A stretch of 22,691 nucleotides of DNA, taken from assembly GCA_964551645.1 (NCBI GenBank), contig CAZKDV010000031.1, forward strand, positions 1 to 22,691, given 5' to 3'. This DNA comes from CAZKDV01 sp964551645. Its GTDB lineage: Bacteria; Bacteroidota; Bacteroidia; Bacteroidales; DTU049. A program made the translations under genes and the position numbers. The notes below the pieces were generated by a model. That model saw nothing but the letters and a program-made list of their open reading frames with translations. It did not search any database and was not told the DNA's origin. Numbering within the stretch: position 1 is the stretch's first letter; each line of letters opens with the position of its first letter. Shown piece after piece: positions 1-8,358 of the stretch.

Positions 1-2
1 AA

Positions 3-572
3 AAAATAGAATTGCGTCTTGATTCTTCGAGTTCTGCAATGATTATTGGAAAAACACTTGAAGCATTTAATTTTACTTTCGGAATAAGTCCTATTAAAAC
101 TATTTTATTTGCATTTCTGGGTGTCGGATTCGTAGAAGAATTTTCAAAATTTATTTTTATTCGTTGGTTTATATACAAGAATAAAAATTTTAACGAACCA
201 ATGGACGGCGTAGTTTATTCAGTTATGCTCTCAATGGGATTTGCTGCATTAGAAAACATAATATATGTATTTACCAGCGAAGCTCCTACTTATACTGCAA
301 TTGTGCGTTCATTAACTGCAGTGCCTGCTCATGCTACTTTTGCAGTTATTATGGGACTTTACATCGGATTAGCTCGTTTTTCGCCACGCCGAAAACGGTT
401 TAGGTATCTTATTACGGGATTGTTAGCAGCCTCTATCGCACACGGAATATATGATGTGTTTTTATTTCTTGATTGCACTTATTGTTTATTTTATACTCTA
501 ATAGCACTTGTGGTTTTCATTAGAATATCCTTAAAAATAATATCAAGATTTCAGAAAATATCACCCTTTTAA
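3..572 (+). CDS. PrsW-family intramembrane metalloprotease (5' end cut off by window)
   Basis: This is a polytopic membrane protein resembling PrsW, the site-1 protease that cleaves anti-sigma factors, or more broadly the CPBP/PrsW-type glutamic/metallo intramembrane proteases. Counting from the TTG at position 12, the motifs are a Glu-Glu pair in VEEFSKF (residues 42-43), ENIIY (81-85), His107 in a helix rich in small residues (VPAHATF), and HGIYD (144-148). These are the conserved Glu/His positions expected along the membrane-embedded active site. Hydrophobic segments lie around 29-50, 66-87, 100-120, 132-153 and 157-174. The reading frame stays open upstream of the TTG to the window edge (Lys-Ile-Glu-Leu codons from position 3), so the true start and probably the first helices are outside the window. 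It converges with the nitroreductase gene, with only 22 bases between the two stops. Family assignment is fairly sure; the substrate is unknown. Confidence 0.8.
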   Translation, partial: KIELRLDSSSSAMIIGKTLEAFNFTFGISPIKTILFAFLGVGFVEEFSKFIFIRWFIYKNKNFNEPMDGVVYSVMLSMGFAALENIIYVFTSEAPTYTAIVRSLTAVPAHATFAVIMGLYIGLARFSPRRKRFRYLITGLLAASIAHGIYDVFLFLDCTYCLFYTLIALVVFIRISLKIISRFQKISPF

Positions 573-575
573 GAG

Positions 576-592
576 GTAAAATTTGATTTTAC
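576..592. terminator. Possible bidirectional terminator hairpin between convergent genes
   Basis: GTAAAAT and ATTTTAC form a perfect 7-bp stem around a TTG loop, filling the 22-base gap between the stops of the PrsW-like gene (+) and the nitroreductase gene (-). The stem is AT-rich and neither side has a clean T-run, so its strength as an intrinsic terminator is doubtful. Position and symmetry are the only support. Confidence 0.35.
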
Positions 593-594
593 GA

Positions 595-1356
595 CTATTC
601 CTCCTCATTATTCATAAATCCTTGTTTTACGATTACATCAAGGAACTTTTGTGAAAAAAACAGATTATCTTTTTTAGTATATCTCTTATATGTAAATATT
701 TGAGCTAAATTTTCAGTTTGATTTTCTTCAACTAATTTTTTATGAAATGGCAAATCTTCTTTTTCTTTATATAAATCATTAATATTTTCAACAGAATAAT
801 CAGAATATTTTTCGTCATGAATAATCGCTCTCAATGGCAATCTATCGGTCAAATCGGGTTCTTCGTCTGGGTATCCTATTGCCAAAGTTGTAACTGGCAC
901 AACTCCTTTCGGGCAGTTAAAAAATTCTATCAGTTTATCCGCATTATATGTGGTTGTTCCTAAATAGCAAGTACCTAAGCCAAACGATTCGGCAGCTAAA
1001 GAAACATTTTGAGCTGCAAGAAGTGCATCTATTGTGGCTGTATAAAATGAAATAAAATTATCATATCCGGGATTGGCATTTCTAGCTTCGCACCATTTTG
1101 AAAATCTATTAAAATCTGCTAAAAAAGTCAATAAAACAGGTGCTTGCTTTGCTAATTCTTGATTAAAATGAAAAGGTGCTAATAGTTCACGATTATCTTT
1201 ATCTTTTGTAACGATAATACTATACACTTGCATATTACCGGTGGTTGCTGCTCTACTCCCAGCAAGTAAAATTTTTTCTAATATTAAATCCGGAATAGTT
1301 TGTTCTCTGTATTTGCGAATTGTTCTGTGTCCTAAAATTGTTTGTAGTAGTTCCAT
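595..1356 (-). CDS. NfrA/NfsA-like FMN-dependent nitroreductase family oxidoreductase
   Basis: This is a flavin (FMN) oxidoreductase of the nitroreductase fold, about 253 residues, close in length and layout to Bacillus NfrA. NfrA reduces nitro compounds, flavin or quinone using NAD(P)H in the cytosol. The N-terminal HRTIRKY segment is the FMN-phosphate-binding signature of the family. The core AALLAAQN-like helix (DALLAAQNVSLAAESFGLGTCYLG) and the later VTTLAIGYP strand are also family hallmarks, and the remaining 70 residues form the usual C-terminal lid. The frame extends to 1392, but those 12 extra residues overlap cdsA and match nothing. The ATG at 1356 directly precedes the family start (MELLQTIL.HRTIR) and leaves a 20-base gap after the cdsA stop. 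It is the last gene of the rsfS-ftsH-LUD-cdsA run and probably co-transcribed. The physiological substrate cannot be told. Confidence 0.85.
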   Translation of the reverse strand: MELLQTILGHRTIRKYREQTIPDLILEKILLAGSRAATTGNMQVYSIIVTKDKDNRELLAPFHFNQELAKQAPVLLTFLADFNRFSKWCEARNANPGYDNFISFYTATIDALLAAQNVSLAAESFGLGTCYLGTTTYNADKLIEFFNCPKGVVPVTTLAIGYPDEEPDLTDRLPLRAIIHDEKYSDYSVENINDLYKEKEDLPFHKKLVEENQTENLAQIFTYKRYTKKDNLFFSQKFLDVIVKQGFMNNEEE

Positions 1357-1376
1357 AAACTGTGATATATAGCTAT

Positions 1377-2177
1377 TTAATAAAAGTACCAAAATAAGAT
1401 AAAAATCGGTGTGGCAAATAAAACTGAATCTAATCTATCTAAAACACCGCCATGCCCAGGAAATAGTGTGCCACTGTCTTTAATGCCTGCTGCTCGCTTT
1501 AATGAAGACTCGAATAAATCACCCAAAGTAGCAAATATTATTATTAAACAAACGGCAATAAAACCTTTCCAAATAGGTGTAAAATTACTAATTAATATAA
1601 AAACAAAATATAATGCAATAGTTATGATAGTTCCGCCCATTAATCCTTCCCATGATTTCTTAGGTGATATTTTAGGACATAATTTATGTTTCCCAAATCG
1701 AGTTCCAACAAAATATGCAAATGTGTCATAAGACCAAATAGTGGCAAACATAAACAAAACAATATATGTTGTACGCAAAATAGACTCTTCGGCTATAACA
1801 AGCAATCCAAGTGGAATAGGAATGTAAAAAATCAAAAAAAAGAAGTATAACAAATAATCAGTAAACGAATGTCTTTTGATTAGGGCATAAATTAATATTG
1901 CAGGAAACACAAACCAAATCAACTCAAAATTAAATAACAATGAATTTTTAACATTAAATAAAAGAACCGATAAATATGTTAAAAATGAAAAAAACAATAC
2001 CTCATTTTTATTTAAGAATATTTGTTGCTTGTTAAAAATTTCAATGAGTTCTGTTAATGAAAAATAAATTAAAACTCCAACGACAACTGCAAAAACAATC
2101 CAATGCGTTAATAATGATAAAATAATTATAACACCATAAACAAGCCCCGTAAATATGCGTTTTGACTTTTCTGACAT
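1377..2177 (-). CDS. cdsA: Phosphatidate cytidylyltransferase (CDP-diglyceride synthase)
   Basis: CdsA converts phosphatidic acid and CTP to CDP-diacylglycerol, the precursor of all phospholipids, in the inner membrane. The 266-residue protein has about seven to eight hydrophobic segments. Its C-terminal family signature is complete at residues 224-250: SSLKR, then KD, then the FPGHGG turn and DRLDS, which supply the metal/CTP-binding Asp residues. The upstream motif SPKKSWEG (171-178) is also typical. The ATG at 2177 follows the LUD-gene stop by 6 bases. The adjacency to ftsH and rsfS is a familiar Bacteroidota arrangement. Nothing is missing or unusual. Confidence 0.95.
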   Translation of the reverse strand: MSEKSKRIFTGLVYGVIIILSLLTHWIVFAVVVGVLIYFSLTELIEIFNKQQIFLNKNEVLFFSFLTYLSVLLFNVKNSLLFNFELIWFVFPAILIYALIKRHSFTDYLLYFFFLIFYIPIPLGLLVIAEESILRTTYIVLFMFATIWSYDTFAYFVGTRFGKHKLCPKISPKKSWEGLMGGTIITIALYFVFILISNFTPIWKGFIAVCLIIIFATLGDLFESSLKRAAGIKDSGTLFPGHGGVLDRLDSVLFATPIFILFWYFY

Positions 2178-2183
2178 AATTAT

Positions 2184-2831
2184 TTATTCTTCATCAACCA
2201 AAAAAACATATAATTCTTTCGCTCCATGTGCGCCAACAATAAGTTTTTGCTCAAAATCTGTAGTACAACTAGCTGCATTAACAACACTTATTATTGAGGG
2301 GAAATTCTGTTTATATTTGTTTGCTATTTTTAAATAAGCACTTGTAATATCCGGAACTAATTGCTTTACTGAAGCAATTACAATATGTATTTTGCAATAA
2401 GTCCATGCTAACTTGTCTGATGTTACATTTGTTGAGATAACAATGCTACCTGTTCTTGCTGCTAAATATTCACATCTTGAAATGCTTGTTTCTTCTCCAC
2501 TGCAATTTTCTGGTGGAATTATTAAATCCTTAGGAAATTGAAGTCCTTCAAAAAGTTGATTATCTAACATTCTTACTCTTTGCAATTGTTTATTTTCAAG
2601 CAATAACAATAATTGCTGTCGCATTTCATCAATTGAGGCACAATACACAAACTTCCCCCCATTTTCAACAAACTTTGTTGCAAACATTATATCTAATGCT
2701 TCGTTTTCTCTAACAAAAACATCAATATTCAAATCAATATTCTCAAATGGATTTTCTTTTTGGACAAGCATCGACTGCCTAATTTTTTTAAGCAATTCTT
2801 CTCTCGAAATTATCTCTTCTCTTTGTCCCAT
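2184..2831 (-). CDS. LUD-domain (LutC/YkgG-like) protein
   Basis: A 215-residue soluble protein with a LUD (lactate utilisation) domain, as in LutC. Visible hallmarks are the central ARTGSIVIST strand-turn, the HIVIASVKQLVPDI segment, and the C-terminal region from ASCTTD to VGAHGAKEL, which corresponds to the usual S-x-TADIE...G-HGP of the family. Two of the usual residues differ here: TADIE reads TTDFE, and HGP reads HGA. In lactate operons LutC works with the iron-sulfur proteins LutA and LutB, and neither is in this window. It sits instead between ftsH (19-base gap) and cdsA (6-base gap), a position seen for such genes in Bacteroidota, so a role in lactate oxidation should not be assumed. 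The domain call is firm; the function is unknown. Confidence 0.82.
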   Translation of the reverse strand: MGQREEIISREELLKKIRQSMLVQKENPFENIDLNIDVFVRENEALDIMFATKFVENGGKFVYCASIDEMRQQLLLLLENKQLQRVRMLDNQLFEGLQFPKDLIIPPENCSGEETSISRCEYLAARTGSIVISTNVTSDKLAWTYCKIHIVIASVKQLVPDITSAYLKIANKYKQNFPSIISVVNAASCTTDFEQKLIVGAHGAKELYVFLVDEE

Positions 2832-2850
2832 TTACAAAACAACTTATTGA

Positions 2851-5061
2851 TTACTCATCTAAGGCATCATCATCAAATAAAGAATTTTCACTTTTATTGC
2901 TTCTATCTTTTTTTTCTTTACTATTTGCCTTCAAGTCTTTACTATGGCTTGAATCTGATTGAATATTACTTTCTATTTCAGCTTCTATTTCAGCTTCTGA
3001 CTTTTCTGTTTGGTCTTTTTCTGAAATTTCATTTAATGCCTCTATTTCTTTGTTTTCGTTAGTTTTATTGTCTATTTCTGAAATTGCAATGCCATGAAGT
3101 TCTTCTCGTGAACCAAAGATTTCTTCAACATCTTCTTTAAAAATTACTTCTTTTTCAAGCAATCTTTCAGCTAATTGAATGATTTTGTCTTTGTTTGCAC
3201 TAATAATATCTTTAGCGCGTTGATAAACAGACTCTACAAGTATTCTAACCTCTTCATCAATTAATTCTGCAGTTTTTTCACTATATGGTTTTTGAAAAAC
3301 ATACTCTTGCGAGCCTGTGCTATCAAAGAAACTAACATTTCCAATTTTATCATTTAATCCGAAGAAACTAACAGAAGCATAGGCTTGTTTAGTAACCCTT
3401 TCCAAGTCATTCAATGCTCCTGTTGATACTTTTCCAAACAGCACATCTTCAGATGCACGACCACCAAGCAATGAAGTCATTTCGTCTAACATTTGCTCAA
3501 AAGTAGTTATTTGGCGTTCTTCTGGAAGATACCACGCAGCGCCAAGAGCTTTACCTCTTGGAACAATTGTTACTTTCACCAAAGGATGAGCATGAGGCAA
3601 CAACCAACTTACTGAAGCATGACCTGCTTCGTGATATGCAATTACCTTTTTTTCTTCCTTTGAAATAATTTTATTTCTTTTTTCTAAACCTCCGATTATT
3701 CTATCAACTGCATCAAGAAAATCTTGTTTTTCAATAATTTTCTTATCATATCTTGCAGCTATTAAAGCAGCTTCGTTACAAACATTGGCAATATCAGCTC
3801 CCGAAAACCCGGGAGTTTGCTTAGCCATAAATTCAGCAGTAATATCCTTTCCTACTTTCAAAGGTTTCATGTGTACTTTAAAAATATCTTCGCGACCATT
3901 CAAATCTGGCAATTCGACATATATCAGTCTGTCAAATCTACCGGCACGCGTTAATGCTTTATCAAGGATATCTGCACGATTAGTTGCCGCCAAAATTATC
4001 ACTCCATTATTTGATGAGAAACCGTCCATTTCTGTCAGTAATTGGTTCAAAGTGTTCTCTCTTTCATCATTAGAGCCCGTAAACGCATTTTTGCCTCTTG
4101 CACGACCAATAGCATCAATTTCGTCAATAAATACAATGCAAGGAGCTTTTTCCTTAGCTTGTTTAAATAAATCTCTAACCCTTGAAGCACCAACTCCAAC
4201 AAACATTTCGACAAAATCAGAACCTGAAATACTAAAAAATGGAACTTTAGCTTCTCCTGCAACTGCTTTTGCAAGCAAAGTTTTACCTGTCCCCGGAGGT
4301 CCTACAAGTAATACTCCTTTGGGAATTTTACCGCCAAGTTGCGTATATTTCTTCGGACTTCGGAGAAAATCAATAATTTCAACCACTTCTACCTTAGCCT
4401 CGTCTAAACCTGCAACATCTTTAAAATTTACAGTAATAGCAGCATTTTTATCAAACAATTGTGCTTTTGATTTTCCTACATTAAAAATCTGTCCTCCACC
4501 GCCAGGTCCACGGCTCATGGAACGCATAATAAAAATCCAAATGATGATAATAATAGCAAAAGGCAATATCCATGAAAGTATATCTCCAAACCAGTTTTTT
4601 CGAGTTTCTGGAATAACTTCTATACGACTGTTTTGTATTATTTCTTTTTTTTCTTCTAAAGTTTTTCCGATAGTATCTCTATTTATAATCGAGTTTTGAA
4701 GTTCTTGAATATTCTTTTCAAACGACTCAACTGTTAAAAACTTCATCGAATAATGAGGACCTTGTTGAAATTGTCCGCTCCAAGTTTTTTTAGCTATTTC
4801 ACTGTATGATGTATCTGACTTTATACTTTCTGATTTTATATAAACTTCGGCAAATTCATTGTTCACAACTATAATTTTTTCAACATCGCCTTTGAGTGCC
4901 ATATTTTCAAATTTAAACCATGTTGTTTCTGTAACTATCGACTGCTTATTCATATAATAAATACTAATAAGAATAAGAGCAATAGCTATATAAATATAGT
5001 AGAAATTAAATTTTTTATCCCCTTGTTTATTGCTTTGCGAAGGTTTTTTTTCTGTGCTCAT
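2851..5061 (-). CDS. ftsH: ATP-dependent zinc metalloprotease FtsH
   Basis: FtsH is a membrane-anchored hexameric AAA+ protease that extracts and degrades membrane and short-lived cytosolic proteins. Order along the 736 residues: cytosolic tail, TM1 (about 20-37), periplasmic domain, TM2 (about 162-180), then the AAA+ module with Walker A GPPGTGKT (254-261), the pore loop MFVGVG (285-290), Walker B FIDEID (311-316) and the arginine-finger region RAGRFDR (372-378). The protease domain follows, with the zinc site HEAGH (477-481) and a third-ligand Asp in NDLERVT (551-557). All catalytic residues are present. Beyond about residue 660 the tail is a low-complexity, highly charged Glu/Lys/Ser extension ending DDDALDE. 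It includes a short internal repeat (EAEIEAEIE) encoded by near-identical 15-base units. Second gene of the rsfS operon, 14 bases after rsfS. Confidence 0.97.
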   Translation of the reverse strand: MSTEKKPSQSNKQGDKKFNFYYIYIAIALILISIYYMNKQSIVTETTWFKFENMALKGDVEKIIVVNNEFAEVYIKSESIKSDTSYSEIAKKTWSGQFQQGPHYSMKFLTVESFEKNIQELQNSIINRDTIGKTLEEKKEIIQNSRIEVIPETRKNWFGDILSWILPFAIIIIIWIFIMRSMSRGPGGGGQIFNVGKSKAQLFDKNAAITVNFKDVAGLDEAKVEVVEIIDFLRSPKKYTQLGGKIPKGVLLVGPPGTGKTLLAKAVAGEAKVPFFSISGSDFVEMFVGVGASRVRDLFKQAKEKAPCIVFIDEIDAIGRARGKNAFTGSNDERENTLNQLLTEMDGFSSNNGVIILAATNRADILDKALTRAGRFDRLIYVELPDLNGREDIFKVHMKPLKVGKDITAEFMAKQTPGFSGADIANVCNEAALIAARYDKKIIEKQDFLDAVDRIIGGLEKRNKIISKEEKKVIAYHEAGHASVSWLLPHAHPLVKVTIVPRGKALGAAWYLPEERQITTFEQMLDEMTSLLGGRASEDVLFGKVSTGALNDLERVTKQAYASVSFFGLNDKIGNVSFFDSTGSQEYVFQKPYSEKTAELIDEEVRILVESVYQRAKDIISANKDKIIQLAERLLEKEVIFKEDVEEIFGSREELHGIAISEIDNKTNENKEIEALNEISEKDQTEKSEAEIEAEIESNIQSDSSHSKDLKANSKEKKDRSNKSENSLFDDDALDE

Positions 5062-5075
5062 TATGTAACTTTATT

Positions 5076-5420
5076 TTATAATAATTGCTCAAATCTTGTA
5101 ATTATAGCATCTCCCCATAAATCTTCAAGTTTAAATATATTTCTTATGTCTTCAAGAAAAATATGTGCTACAGTTTCACCATAATCAATTAAAACCCACT
5201 GCATATTGTTAATTCCCTCAGTGTTTATTGGGTATATTTTTAGTTCTTTACGAACAGTTTTTTGCACATGCTCATATAGTGCTTGCACTTGAGTGGTTGA
5301 TGTTGCATGACAAATTATAAAATATGAATACAACATATTTTCCATCTTACTAAAATCCATCAATACAACATCGTAAGCTTTCTTATCTTTGAGTGCATCA
5401 ACAATAATATTATTCAACAT
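5076..5420 (-). CDS. rsfS: Ribosome silencing factor RsfS
   Basis: RsfS (Iojap/DUF143 family) binds ribosomal protein uL14 and blocks subunit joining when nutrients are short. The protein matches the family throughout: DALKDKKAYDVVLMD near the N-terminus, then the FIICHATST.QVQAL helix, then QWVLIDYGETVAHIF and RNIFKLEDLWGDA at the C-terminus. The frame runs on to 5489, but the ATG at 5420 (MLNNIIVDAL) gives the normal family length of about 114 residues. The longer version would read through the candidate promoter at 5445-5452. It is the first gene of an operon with ftsH, the LUD gene, cdsA and probably the nitroreductase gene. Confidence 0.93.
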   Translation of the reverse strand: MLNNIIVDALKDKKAYDVVLMDFSKMENMLYSYFIICHATSTTQVQALYEHVQKTVRKELKIYPINTEGINNMQWVLIDYGETVAHIFLEDIRNIFKLEDLWGDAIITRFEQLL

Positions 5421-5444
5421 TTTAGGTTTCTTATGAGTAATTTG

Positions 5445-5452
5445 CAAATTTA
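5445..5452 (-). promoter_or_regulatory. Bacteroidota -7 promoter element for rsfS operon
   Basis: On the minus strand the bases read TAAATTTG followed by C, an exact match to the Bacteroidota -7 consensus TAnnTTTG. It would start transcription near 5438, leaving a leader of about 18 bases before the rsfS ATG at 5420. A good -33 TTG is not seen at the usual 17-23 base distance. The same core TTGTAAATTTGCAAAT recurs upstream of rnpB. Confidence 0.55.
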
Positions 5453-5521
5453 CAATTTTTACATATAATAATAGATGTAAAAACAACAATATAATTTATC
5501 CTTAAAGAATAGAAACAATAT

Positions 5522-5543
5522 AGCGTTATCTTGATAAAACGCT
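5522..5543 (-). terminator. Weak hairpin after ahcY
   Basis: AGCGTT and AACGCT form a 6-bp stem with a 10-base loop about 23 bases past the ahcY stop, followed on the minus strand by ATATTGTTTC rather than a solid T-run. It may end the ahcY transcript before the rsfS promoter. Support is only position and short symmetry. Confidence 0.3.
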
Positions 5544-5565
5544 CAATAATAACCCGAAATAAGCT

Positions 5566-6953
5566 TTAATATCTATAATGCTCAGGTTTATACGGTCCTT
5601 CTTTTGACACTCCAATATATTCAGCTTGCTCATCTGTTAAAGTGGTCAGAGAGACACCTATTTGTGCCAAATGCAGTCTTGCTACCTCTTCGTCAAGACT
5701 CTTCGGAAGTCTGTAAACATCAACTTCATGTTCATTTTGCCACAACTCCAATTGAGCTAAAGTTTGGTTAGTAAATGAATTACTCATAACGAATGATGGA
5801 TGTCCGGTAGCACAGCCTAGATTAACTAAACGACCTTCGGCTAAAATGTAGATTGCATGTCCGTCAGGGAAAATATATTTATCAACTTGCGGTTTGATAT
5901 TTAATCTTTTAACATTTTTGTCCTCATTCAAAGGATCGACCTGTATCTCATTATCAAAATGTCCAATATTACATACGATTCTTTCATTTTGTACATGTGT
6001 TCTTTTGTTATCACATCTTTATTTCCAGTTGTAGTAACATAAATATTTCCTTCAGCAAGTGCTTCTTCAACTGTTTTAACTTCAAAACCTTCCATAGCTG
6101 CCTGTAATGCACAAATTGGGTCAATTTCGGTAACTATAACTCTGGCTCCGTAAGAACGCATTGAACGAGCAGAACCCTTGCCAACATCGCCGTATCCACA
6201 CACAACAACAACCTTTCCTGCAATCATAACATCAGTAGCTCTTTTGATGCCATCAGCTAAAGATTCACGACAACCGTATAAGTTATCAAATTTTGATTTA
6301 GTTACGCTATCATTAACATTAATTGCCGGAAATAATAATTTTTTCGTTTCATTCATCTGGTAAAGACGATTTACACCGGTAGTTGTTTCTTCGGATACAC
6401 CTTTAATTTTTGGTGCAATGCGATGCCAACGGCTTGGGTCTTCTTTATATATATTTTTCAAAACATCCATCAAAGCTCTTTCTTCGCGACTATGAACTTC
6501 TTTATTTAGTAATTCCGGATTTTTTTCAATATCATAACCCAAATGAACCATTAAAGTAGCATCACCACCATCATCAACAATAAGGTCTGGTCCGTTTCCA
6601 TCAGGAAATAGAAGCATTTGTGCCGTACACCACCAATATTCATCAAGTGTTTCGCCTTTCCATGCAAACACAGGAGTTCCTTCTTTTGCAATTGCAGCAG
6701 CAGCATGGTCTTGAGTTGAAAAAATATTGCAACTTGCCCATCTAACATCAGCGCCTAATTCTTTGAGTGTTTCAATCAATACAGCAGTTTGTATTGTCAT
6801 GTGCAAAGAACCCGAAATTTTTGCACCTTTAAGAGGTTTTATATCTCTATACTTCTCTCTAAGTGCCATTAAGCCAGGCATTTCTTTTTCAGCTATATCT
6901 ATTTCTTTTCTACCCCAATCAGATAATTGAATGTCTTTAATTTTATAATCCAT
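5566..6953 (-). pseudogene. ahcY: Adenosylhomocysteinase, frameshifted (net 7-base deletion)
   Basis: AhcY reversibly splits S-adenosylhomocysteine to adenosine and homocysteine with bound NAD+, clearing the by-product of SAM-dependent methylation. The first frame (6953 down to 5982) carries the N-terminal catalytic part (SLHMTIQTAVL, SCNIFSTQDHAAAAIA) and the NAD-binding GYGDVGKG. It then runs into unrelated codons (YVILDILIMRYRSIL) and a stop at 5928. The rest is intact in another frame from 5979 to 5566: IVCNIGHFDNEIQVDPLN, LAEGRLVNLGCATGHPS, VMSNSFTNQ and the C-terminal KPEHYRY. In the family three residues (nine bases) normally separate MK from IVCNIG; here only two bases remain (5980-5981), a net loss of seven. 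Both halves are otherwise well conserved with no further lesion, so the event is recent or a sequence error. Repaired length would be about 464 residues, normal for the family. It has its own candidate promoter at 6990-6997. Confidence 0.9.
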
Positions 6954-6989
6954 TGTTTTCGTTTTTAATTAATATTTGAAAAATTTTTG

Positions 6990-6997
6990 CAAAATTA
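6990..6997 (-). promoter_or_regulatory. Bacteroidota -7 promoter element for ahcY
   Basis: The minus strand reads TAATTTTG followed by C, matching TAnnTTTG, about 37 bases before the ahcY ATG at 6953. A TTTG lies 16 bases further upstream, slightly closer than the usual 17-23 base spacing for the -33 element, so that half is uncertain. The placement suggests ahcY is transcribed separately from the glycosyltransferase gene ending at 7032. Confidence 0.5.
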
Positions 6998-7031
6998 CAA
7001 AAAATAGCCATATCAAAAATTCATACTAATC

Positions 7032-8342
7032 CTATTTTGAAATGCTATCTAATAATTCAACAATTTTTGAAGTTAAGGCTTTTCTTGAGTATTTCAATAA
7101 TTTATCAGTATCTATGTTAGAAACTTGCTCATTTCTCTTATGGAAAAAGTTGAGAATTGATTTTTTCATTTTTTCAAAATCATCATAATAAATCACTTTT
7201 CCTGCATTTAACTCGTTGATAATTTGTGCAGCATCATTATTTGTTGGACCGATACATAATATAGGTCTTTGTGTAGCCATATACTCATACATTTTTCCGG
7301 GAATAATTCCCATCACATTCGGAGCATCATTTAACAATAGCAACAAAACAGAAGATTGTGCCGATTTGCGTATAGCCTCCTCGTGTTCGACATAATCAAA
7401 AAAAATAGTTTTATCAAATAAGTTATGTTCTTTCAAACTATCTTTTAGTGCAATATCAACAGTGCCATAAAAGTGTAATTCCAATGATTTGTCCAAAGCA
7501 TCATTTTCGCTTGATAATTCATCTAAAACTTTCCAAAGAGTATTTGGGTTTCTATCCTTATTCAAAGAGCCAAAATGACTTATTACAAAACTGTCTAAAT
7601 CTCTATTTATAGGTAAAAAATCAAAATCTTCGTGGTCATAACCATTATGTACAATTTCTACGCGATTAGCTCCTGAGTTAACAAAATTATTAGCCCAAGC
7701 ATTACTAACAGTTACAACTACATCTGCACTTTTTAACACTTTTTTCTCAAGGCGATGATGCTTTCTATCAGCCCATTTTGTTAGCATAAGTTTATGGTAA
7801 AAATCAATATCTGTCCACGGGTCGCGAAAGTCGGCAAGCCATGGGATATTCAATTTTTTTTGCAAACCCAAAGCAATTAAGTGCATCGAATGAGGCGGTC
7901 CTGTAGAAATGATAGCATCAACTTTATTGGATTGCAAAAAACTTGTTAAAAAACTAATTGATGGTTGTATCCAAAAACGCCGTGCATCAGGAATAAACAA
8001 ATTGCCTCTTAACCAAATAGTTAGCTTTTCAATAAATTGATTTCTTTTTTTATCATCAACTTTAACAAAGTTGTAATTGCTATCATTTTTTCCTTTGCCA
8101 GTTAATATCCTATAAAAAGCATAAGGTTCGAAAATTTTTCTTTTAATAACTGTAAGCTTGTTTGGAATATCTTTTAAAAGAGAATTATCTATTTCAGGCT
8201 GTTCGGGATTAAGCGGTGTATAAATAATCGGTTCCCAACCCAATTCTCTCAAATACTTAACAAACTTCAACCAACGATACACTCCGCCACTTGCTGTAGG
8301 AGGCCAATAATAAGTGATAATTAAAACCTTTTTATAATCCAA
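7032..8342 (-). CDS. Glycosyltransferase family 4 (GT-B fold)
   Basis: A 436-residue cytosolic or membrane-associated glycosyltransferase with the GT4 two-domain layout. The N-terminal acceptor domain begins with VLIITYYWPPTASGG, whose glycine-rich loop is typical of GT4 enzymes of Bacteroidota, followed by ISTGPPHSMHL and the WLADFRDPW segment. The C-terminal nucleotide-sugar domain shows SHFGSLNKDRNP, YGTVD, FFDYVEHEEA and a PGKMYEYMATQRPIL helix, which contains the E-x7-E-like donor-binding region. It is the third gene of the DUF4199-GT2-GT4 run, 16 bases after the GT2 stop, so it probably adds a sugar to a lipid-linked or surface glycan. The sugar and acceptor cannot be read from sequence. 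Confidence 0.87.
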   Translation of the reverse strand: MDYKKVLIITYYWPPTASGGVYRWLKFVKYLRELGWEPIIYTPLNPEQPEIDNSLLKDIPNKLTVIKRKIFEPYAFYRILTGKGKNDSNYNFVKVDDKKRNQFIEKLTIWLRGNLFIPDARRFWIQPSISFLTSFLQSNKVDAIISTGPPHSMHLIALGLQKKLNIPWLADFRDPWTDIDFYHKLMLTKWADRKHHRLEKKVLKSADVVVTVSNAWANNFVNSGANRVEIVHNGYDHEDFDFLPINRDLDSFVISHFGSLNKDRNPNTLWKVLDELSSENDALDKSLELHFYGTVDIALKDSLKEHNLFDKTIFFDYVEHEEAIRKSAQSSVLLLLLNDAPNVMGIIPGKMYEYMATQRPILCIGPTNNDAAQIINELNAGKVIYYDDFEKMKKSILNFFHKRNEQVSNIDTDKLLKYSRKALTSKIVELLDSISK

Positions 8343-8358
8343 ATTTTTCTGCTTCTAA

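Noticed and set aside
1357..1392. Longer start for the nitroreductase overlapping cdsA
   Set aside because: The added residues match nothing in the family, and a better ATG lies at 1356.
3785..4699. 304-codon open frame on the plus strand opposite ftsH
   Set aside because: It lies wholly within the conserved ftsH AAA+ and protease region on the other strand and resembles no protein; a shadow of codon bias.
5421..5489. Longer start for RsfS
   Set aside because: The extra 23 codons run through the -7 element, and the family begins at the ATG at 5420.
5928..6010. Programmed ribosomal frameshift in ahcY
   Set aside because: No standard slippery heptamer is present at the junction. A -1 shift after the Lys codon would still leave the protein two residues short in a conserved segment, so a deletion or sequence error is more likely.
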